DNA of 64,000 nucleotides from Deinococcus depolymerans (lineage in GTDB: Bacteria > Deinococcota > Deinococci > Deinococcales > Deinococcaceae), in NCBI RefSeq assembly GCF_039522025.1, contig NZ_BAAADB010000021.1, forward strand, positions 57,092 through 121,091, given 5' to 3'. Positions 59,046-64,000 of this stretch are shown piece after piece. The notes below the pieces were generated by a model. It had not been told where the DNA came from and did not search any database. It saw only the letters and a list, made by a program, of their open reading frames with translations. The first letter of the stretch is position 1. Each line of letters begins with the position of its first letter. The position numbers and the translations under genes are program-made.

Positions 59046-60938
59046 TTGAACGGCCCCGCCGACCGGCCGCCGGACGGGGCTTTCGACGCCGAACGCGACC
59101 TGAGCGGCGCGCTGCGCGGCGAGTGGCTGGCGCTGCGCGCGGACCTGCGGGCCGGGGGGGAACCGGCGGCGCGGGCGCTGCATTCGCTGCGGGCGGCGGC
59201 GGCCGTGGAGGGCCGCGCGGACCTGATGGCCGCGGCGGACCAGGCCGAGCAGGCCCTGCACGCGTCTTCCACCCGGTCCGCGCCGGCAGACGGGTGGGAG
59301 ACCCGGCTGCGGACCCTGGGGCTGCTGGGCGGCGCCGCCGACCCCCGCCCGGCCGCGCCGGAGGCCCCGGCCGACCGGGCGGAGGAGGCGCAGTTCGTGC
59401 GGATGGACGTGCGCAAACTCGACGCGCTGCTGGCGCTGGCCGGGGAGCTGACGAGCACGCGCCTGCAGCTGCAGGCGCGGCTGACGCAGGCGCGCGACAC
59501 GCAGGACGCCGGGGCCTGGCGGGCCGTGCAGGCCTCGCAGCACGCGCTGAAGTCCCTGACGGACGACCTGGCGCGCGAGGTGCTGGCCGCACGGCTGCAG
59601 CCGGCGCGGCCGTTCCTGCTGGGCTTCGAGCGGACCCTGCGCGACGCGGCGCGGCAGGCCGGGAAACGCGCGCGGCTGGTGGTGGGCGCGTCGGCGGTGG
59701 AACTCGACCGGCACACCATGGACCGCCTGCGTGCGCCGCTGCTGCACCTGATCCGCAACGCCGCCGATCACGGCCTGGAAGGTCCGGCGGAGCGGGAGGC
59801 CGCCGGGAAATCCCCGGTGGGCACCGTGCGGCTGGACGCCCGCAGCGCAGGGGGCCGGGTGGAGGTCACGGTCGCCGACGACGGGGGCGGCGTGAACGTC
59901 GCGGCGGTGCGGGAGGCGGCCGTCCGGCGCGGCCTTCCGCTGCCCGAGGAGGAGGACGACGCGTCCCTCACCGACCTGCTGTTCACGCCGGGGTTCAGTT
60001 CGCGCGAGCGGGTCACGGACCTGTCGGGGCGCGGGGTGGGGCTGGACGTGGTACGCACGCAGGCGCGGCAGCTGGGGGGGGACGTGACGCTGCGCAGCTC
60101 GGCCCAGGGCACCACGGTCACGTTGCGGGTGCCGCTCACGCTGGCGACGACGCGGGTGGCGGTGGTGCGCTGCGCCGAGCTGCTGCTGGCCCTGCCGGTC
60201 ACCTGGGTGGAGCGGGCCGGCCGGGCCGGGCCGCTGCAGACGCTGGAGGGCCGGCGGGTGCTGCGGATCGGTGAGCAGACCGTGCCGGCCGCGTCCCTCG
60301 CGGCGCTGCTGGGTTCACCGGGACCGGCGGAGGCCGGGGGCGCGTACCTGCTGGTCCGTCAGGGCACGCAGCGGCTGGCGCTGCTGGTGGACGCCCTGGT
60401 GGGCGAGCAGGAGATCGTGATCAAGCCGCTGCGCTGGCCGCTGCAGGACGCCCCGCACCTGGAGGGCGCCGCGATCCTGCCGTCCGGTCAGGTCGTGCCG
60501 GTCCTGAACGTGCTGGCGCTGCGCCTGCTTCCAGGCGCGGGCGGGCAGGAACGGCCGCCCGCGCCGGTCCCGGCCACGCCGCGGGTGCTGCTGGCCGAGG
60601 ATACGGCCGTGACCCGGCAGCTGATCACGCAGATCCTGCAGCAGGCAGGCTTCGAGGTGCTGGCCGTGCCGGACGGCACGCAGGCGCTGGAGGCGCTGCA
60701 GGTGCAGCCGCCGGACCTGCTGCTGACCGATGTGGAGATGCCGGGGCTGGGCGGACTGGACCTGGTGCGCCGGGTCCGGGCCGACGCGAAGCTGGCGAAC
60801 CTGCCGGTGGTGCTGCTCACGTCCCTGGACTCGCCCGGTGACCGGGCGGCCGGCGCGGAGGCCGGCGCGGACGCCTACCTCGTGAAGGGTGAATTCAGTC
60901 AGGACGCGCTGCTGCAGACCGTGCGGAGGCTGCTGTGA
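59046..60938 (+). CDS. CheA-type histidine kinase with C-terminal receiver (WspE-like)
   Basis: The 630-residue protein has a short N-terminal HPt-like segment with H46 (HSLRAAA instead of the usual HSIKGGA), no obvious P2 domain, then the dimerisation helices (VRKLDALLALAGELTSTRLQ). The ATPase follows (N-box HLIRNAADHGLE; G-boxes VADDGGGVN and SGRGVGLDVV), then a CheW-like P5 region. A C-terminal receiver has the phospho-acceptor in LLTDVEMPG. The kinase-receiver fusion is that of WspE. The start is TTG at 59046, the first start codon in frame, with GGAG upstream. The altered HPt suggests the separate HPt protein two genes on also takes part. Confidence 0.87.
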   Translation: MNGPADRPPDGAFDAERDLSGALRGEWLALRADLRAGGEPAARALHSLRAAAAVEGRADLMAAADQAEQALHASSTRSAPADGWETRLRTLGLLGGAADPRPAAPEAPADRAEEAQFVRMDVRKLDALLALAGELTSTRLQLQARLTQARDTQDAGAWRAVQASQHALKSLTDDLAREVLAARLQPARPFLLGFERTLRDAARQAGKRARLVVGASAVELDRHTMDRLRAPLLHLIRNAADHGLEGPAEREAAGKSPVGTVRLDARSAGGRVEVTVADDGGGVNVAAVREAAVRRGLPLPEEEDDASLTDLLFTPGFSSRERVTDLSGRGVGLDVVRTQARQLGGDVTLRSSAQGTTVTLRVPLTLATTRVAVVRCAELLLALPVTWVERAGRAGPLQTLEGRRVLRIGEQTVPAASLAALLGSPGPAEAGGAYLLVRQGTQRLALLVDALVGEQEIVIKPLRWPLQDAPHLEGAAILPSGQVVPVLNVLALRLLPGAGGQERPPAPVPATPRVLLAEDTAVTRQLITQILQQAGFEVLAVPDGTQALEALQVQPPDLLLTDVEMPGLGGLDLVRRVRADAKLANLPVVLLTSLDSPGDRAAGAEAGADAYLVKGEFSQDALLQTVRRLL

Positions 60939-61870
60939 AGGGCGCCCCCGGCCTGACCGTCCTGGTGGCCGCGGACCCGCAGCAGCGGCTGGAGGGCGCG
61001 CGCCTGCTGCCCGCGCCCCGGCTGCTGACCGTGTCGGTGGCGGGCGCGCTGGCGTACCTGAGGCGCGAGGGGCTGCGCGGCGCGACCCTGCTGCTGGCCC
61101 TGCCGCTCCCGGACCTGGACCTCGGGTGGGTGCGCGCGCAGGCACGTGGACTGGGGTTGCGTCTGATCGTGGTGGGGGGCACCCCACGGCCGGACATGCT
61201 GGTCGCGCCGGACCTGGCGGCCGCGGCGGCGCTGTGCCGTGGGAGCGTGATCGCGGCGCCGGCGGCCGGGTGGGCCGCGCCCACGCCAGCGCCGGACGCG
61301 GGCGGCGCGGGGGACGGCCGGAGCGGACCGCGCCTCACGCTGATCGGGGCGAGCACCGGCGGCCCGCGCCTGCTCTCGTCGCTGCTGCGGGACCTGACGC
61401 CGGCGGGCGCGGTGGTGATCGCGCAGCACATCTCGGCGGGCTTCGGGGCGAACCTCACGCAGTGGCTGGGCACGCTGACCGGCGCGCCGGTCAGCGCGGC
61501 CCGCGACGGCCTGCTCCTGCAGGGGGGGCACTTCTACGTCGCGCCGGACGGACACCACGTCGAGGTCACGCGGGGCGCGCTGCGGGTCCGGCCGGGCCGG
61601 GCGGGTCAGGAGCACCTGCCGTCCATCGACGCGCTGTTCGGGTCGGCGTGCTCGCACCGTGGGCCGGTCACGGCGGCGCTGCTGACTGGCATGGGCAGCG
61701 ACGGGGCCGAGGGGCTCGCGCGGCTGCACCGGTCCGGGGCGACGACGCTGGTGCAGCGGCCCGACAGCGCCACGGTCCCGTCCATGCCGCAACAGGCGCT
61801 CGTCCGCCTGAACCCCACGGGCGTCCTCGGTCCGGCGGAGCTGCGTGACACCCTCAGGCGGCTGGCATGA
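60935..61870 (+). CDS. CheB-type methylesterase with degenerate receiver (WspF-like)
   Basis: The 311-residue protein carries the complete CheB triad: S140 in IGASTGGP, H165 in AQHISAGF and D256 in TGMGSDG. The first 105 residues resemble a receiver but the phospho-acceptor position reads LLLALPLPD, with no aspartate, so normal phosphorylation is unlikely. The GTG start overlaps the kinase stop (GTGA). It would remove methyl groups from the chemoreceptor. Without a working receiver its activity must be set in another way. Confidence 0.85.
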   Translation: MKGAPGLTVLVAADPQQRLEGARLLPAPRLLTVSVAGALAYLRREGLRGATLLLALPLPDLDLGWVRAQARGLGLRLIVVGGTPRPDMLVAPDLAAAAALCRGSVIAAPAAGWAAPTPAPDAGGAGDGRSGPRLTLIGASTGGPRLLSSLLRDLTPAGAVVIAQHISAGFGANLTQWLGTLTGAPVSAARDGLLLQGGHFYVAPDGHHVEVTRGALRVRPGRAGQEHLPSIDALFGSACSHRGPVTAALLTGMGSDGAEGLARLHRSGATTLVQRPDSATVPSMPQQALVRLNPTGVLGPAELRDTLRRLA

Positions 61871-62637
61871 CGCTGGATCCGCACGGCTTCCTGCCGCTGT
61901 TCGCGCAGGAGACGGCCGCGCAGCTCACGGCGCTGGAGGCGGCGCTGCACGCCCTGGAGGAACGCCCGGACGACGCGGAAGCGCTGCGCTCGGCCTTCCA
62001 GGCGGCGCATTCCATCAAGGGGGGCGCGGCCATGCTCGACCTGCACGCCCTGCACGGCCTGATGGGTGCGTTCGAGGACCTGCTGCAGCACCTGCGGGAC
62101 CGGCCGGGCCGGCTGGACCCGGGCCGCTGGCTTCCGGACGCCTTTACCGCCCGCGACCTGATCCTGGCGCAGCTGTCCGACCTGCGGCCCGGTGAGCCCC
62201 CCCCGCCCGAGGCCGAGCAGCTGATCCTGAACCTGCGCGGCCACCACCCCACGCCGGACGCCCACCCCACACCGGAGACTCCGGTCGCGCCGCCCGTCCA
62301 GGCCGCGCCCGCAGCGGCCGTGATGGACGTGAGCGCCCTGGCAGCCGACTCGACCGGCACGCACCTGCGGGCGCTGGGCTTCGAGGTGCAGGTCACGACC
62401 GGCGTGGTTCCCTTTGCCGGGCAGCGGCTGGGCGTGGTGTCGGCGCGGCTGGCGGGAGCCGCGCTGGAGGCCGGGTGGCCCGCCGGTCGCCTGAGCGTCC
62501 TGAGCGAGTCGGCGGAAACGCGCGCGGCGTGGGCAGCCCGCGGGCTGCACGTCACGGCGCGGCCGGCCCGCGCGGCGCGTGCTACCTTGCCGGACGCCTG
62601 GAAAGACGCGGCGCTTCCGGGGAGGCCGGATTCATGA
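61867..62637 (+). CDS. Stand-alone HPt-domain protein
   Basis: The 256-residue protein starts in an ATGA overlap with CheB. Its first 120 residues form a canonical CheA-P1-type histidine phosphotransfer domain with H48 in [14 protein letters not shown]. After a Pro-rich linker (about 140-155) the C-terminus has an alpha/beta part ([19 protein letters not shown]) that resembles the fold of a receiver or binding domain but has no motif I recognise. This gene has no counterpart in the wspABCDEFR order. It may serve as phospho-donor between the kinase and the downstream diguanylate cyclase. Confidence 0.8.
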   Translation: MTLDPHGFLPLFAQETAAQLTALEAALHALEERPDDAEALRSAFQAAHSIKGGAAMLDLHALHGLMGAFEDLLQHLRDRPGRLDPGRWLPDAFTARDLILAQLSDLRPGEPPPPEAEQLILNLRGHHPTPDAHPTPETPVAPPVQAAPAAAVMDVSALAADSTGTHLRALGFEVQVTTGVVPFAGQRLGVVSARLAGAALEAGWPAGRLSVLSESAETRAAWAARGLHVTARPARAARATLPDAWKDAALPGRPDS

Positions 62638-63641
62638 ACGTACTGATCATCGATGACAGCGCCCTGATGCGCGCCATGCTCACGCAGGCCCTGGCACCGA
62701 CCGGCGCGTTCATCCGCGCGCCCGGCACGCTCGACGAGGCCCGGCTCGCGCTCGGCATGACGGGCGACCCGGACGGCACCCATGAGGACGGCGTGGACGT
62801 GCTGCTGCTGGACCTGATCATGCCCGGCACGGACGGCCTGACCTTCCTGCGGGAACTACGCGCCCACCCGCACCTGGAGGACCTGAGCGTGATCATGGTG
62901 ACGGCCGTGCAGGAGGAGGAGCAACTGGACGCAGCCTTCCAGGCGGGCGCGACCGATTACGTCACCAAGCCGATCCGCCCGGCGGCGCTGTGCGCCCGCA
63001 CGACCAGCGCCGCCCGCCTGACCCGCGCGCTGCGGTCCCGGCGGGAACGCGAGGCGGAACTGCTCGTCCTGAACGGGCGCCTGAACGCCCTGAACGACCA
63101 GCTGGAAACGCTGTCGCAGACGGACGCCCTGACCGGCATCGCCAACCGCCGTGCCTTCGACGCGCAGTACGCGCACGCGCTGGCCCTGCACGCCCGCAGT
63201 CAGCTGCCCGTGACGCTACTGATGATCGACATCGATCACTTCAAGTGGTTCAACGACGCGCTCGGCCACCCGGCCGGGGACGCCTGCCTGCAGCAGGTGG
63301 CGCGCACGCTGCGGGCCTGCGCGCCGCGCAGCACGGACCTCGTGGCCCGCTACGGGGGTGAGGAGTTCGCGGCGCTGCTGCTCGACACGGACCGCGCCGG
63401 GGGCGAGACGGTCGCCGGGCGCATCCGTGAGGCGCTCGGGGCGCTGGGCCTGCCGCACCCGCGGCACCCGCTGGGCGTCGTGACCGTCAGCATTGGCGTG
63501 GCGGACGCCGCCGACCTGAGCGAAGAGGACACGCGGGCCGGGGTGGGGCTCAAGGACGCCGCCGACCGGGCCTTGTACCATGCCAAGGCGTCCGGCCGGA
63601 ACCGCGCCGAGACCTGGCCCGCCGGCCGCACTCCGACCTGA
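62634..63641 (+). CDS. Response-regulator diguanylate cyclase (WspR-like)
   Basis: The 335-residue protein has a receiver (D7/D8 acidic pair, D60 in [10 protein letters not shown]112 in TKPIRP), a helical linker and a GGDEF-type domain with the active motif GGEEF at residues 241-245. The product-inhibition site RxxD (RSTD, residues 232-235) is present. It should make cyclic di-GMP when phosphorylated by the CheA-type kinase. GGAGG lies 8 bp before the start, which overlaps the HPt stop. It is the last gene and output of the operon. Confidence 0.93.
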   Translation: MNVLIIDDSALMRAMLTQALAPTGAFIRAPGTLDEARLALGMTGDPDGTHEDGVDVLLLDLIMPGTDGLTFLRELRAHPHLEDLSVIMVTAVQEEEQLDAAFQAGATDYVTKPIRPAALCARTTSAARLTRALRSRREREAELLVLNGRLNALNDQLETLSQTDALTGIANRRAFDAQYAHALALHARSQLPVTLLMIDIDHFKWFNDALGHPAGDACLQQVARTLRACAPRSTDLVARYGGEEFAALLLDTDRAGGETVAGRIREALGALGLPHPRHPLGVVTVSIGVADAADLSEEDTRAGVGLKDAADRALYHAKASGRNRAETWPAGRTPT

Positions 63642-63700
63642 CCCTGAAGAGCAGACCATCACCATTGGCAGAACTGCTCTGGTTCCAGCCGATCAGCAAC

Positions 63701-63729
63701 GAAAACAGCCCACCTCGAAAGGTGGGCTG
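63701..63729 (-). terminator. Intrinsic terminator of the rRNA operon
   Basis: On the minus strand a perfect 10 bp stem CAGCCCACCT/AGGTGGGCTG with a TTCG loop is followed by TTTTC. It lies about 20 bp after the 5S gene. Confidence 0.85.
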
Positions 63730-63746
63730 ATAGATGGAAAAGAAAA

Positions 63747-63868
<122 letters not shown>

Positions 63869-63991
63869 CTTGGTTTGTCATGGACTCTCCCCGGGGAAAG
63901 GGGGTGGGGAGAGTGATGCAAGACGAGGCGTGAAGGAGCGGGGTACTTCGTGTGCAACCCCCTGGGGGGTTGCGGGATGATGGCGGGTGAT
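63869..63991 (-). other. 23S-5S spacer with processing hairpins
   Basis: The spacer holds two strong inverted repeats: CTCTCCCC/GGGGAGAG (about 63886-63915) and the perfect CAACCCCCCAGGGGGTTG, minus strand (about 63955-63972). These are probably RNase processing stems between 23S and 5S. No tRNA gene is seen. Confidence 0.6.
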
Positions 63992-64000
63992 GGTCAAGAC
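63992..64000 (-). rRNA. rrl: 3' end of 23S ribosomal RNA (partial)
   Basis: The minus strand enters the window as GTCTTGACC. This is the expected end of a 23S rRNA whose 5' end reads GGTCAAGA, so that the two ends pair. Only the last nine bases are inside the window, so the call rests on position next to 5S and on this short match. Confidence 0.5.

Noticed and set aside
57111..59771. An 886-codon open frame antisense to the chemoreceptor and kinase genes
   Set aside because: It crosses two clear sense genes and has no recognisable domain.

Overview
The window reads as chromosomal DNA of a high-GC Deinococcus species. The strongest evidence is the 5S rRNA gene at the right edge, which follows the Deinococcus 5S sequence closely. 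Supporting signs are many TANNNT -10 boxes placed 5-8 nt before the start codon (leaderless transcripts), secreted proteins and a predicted outer-membrane beta-barrel, and a family of about 50-155 bp hairpin repeats like the small noncoding repeats of Deinococcus.

Layout from left to right. 1-2.3 kb: the start of an unknown membrane-anchored protein, divergent from an ABC exporter. 2.3-6.1 kb: an iron-uptake pair (FTR1-type permease plus imelysin-type periplasmic protein) divergent from an Rrf2/IscR-like regulator. 6.5-18.3 kb: a tightly coupled four-gene operon of very large secreted or outer-membrane proteins (DUF11-type repeats, SdrD-B-like domain, predicted beta-barrel, TadG-like domain). 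18.5-23.2 kb: an unknown protein, a GAF-GGDEF diguanylate cyclase and a PAS-GAF-HD-GYP phosphodiesterase. 23.2-26 kb: a one-component regulator with modA and modB but no modC. 26-31.9 kb: a LacI-type regulator, a GH42 beta-galactosidase, a GH53 galactanase and a solute-binding protein (galactan use). 31.9-33 kb: rsgA. 33.7-46.9 kb: an exopolysaccharide region resembling pel, with GH114 proteins, a PelF-type glycosyltransferase, a PelG-like polytopic membrane protein, nucleotide-sugar enzymes, a deacetylase lipoprotein and a BTAD/SARP-like regulator. 47-52.2 kb: five coupled genes (ATP-grasp, PRTase-TRSP, HAD, StiP, HpcH-like lyase) matching the biosynthetic module known from tellurium-resistance (Ter) loci. 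52.3-55 kb: a DUF2786-like protein, a fasciclin-domain protein and a VanW-family protein. 55.2-63.6 kb: a Wsp-like chemosensory operon ending in a receiver-GGDEF diguanylate cyclase. 63.7-64 kb: the tail of an rRNA operon on the minus strand (23S end, spacer, 5S, terminator).

How it fits together: Deinococcus is non-motile, so the chemosensory genes probably control c-di-GMP rather than flagella, as Wsp does in Pseudomonas. In Pseudomonas Wsp output controls Pel/Psl exopolysaccharide, and here a Pel-like locus and two further c-di-GMP enzymes lie in the same 45 kb. This functional link is inference. Five copies of the hairpin repeat occur; four begin directly after a TGA stop codon, and in one of those the element fills the whole gap between two convergent genes, touching both stops.
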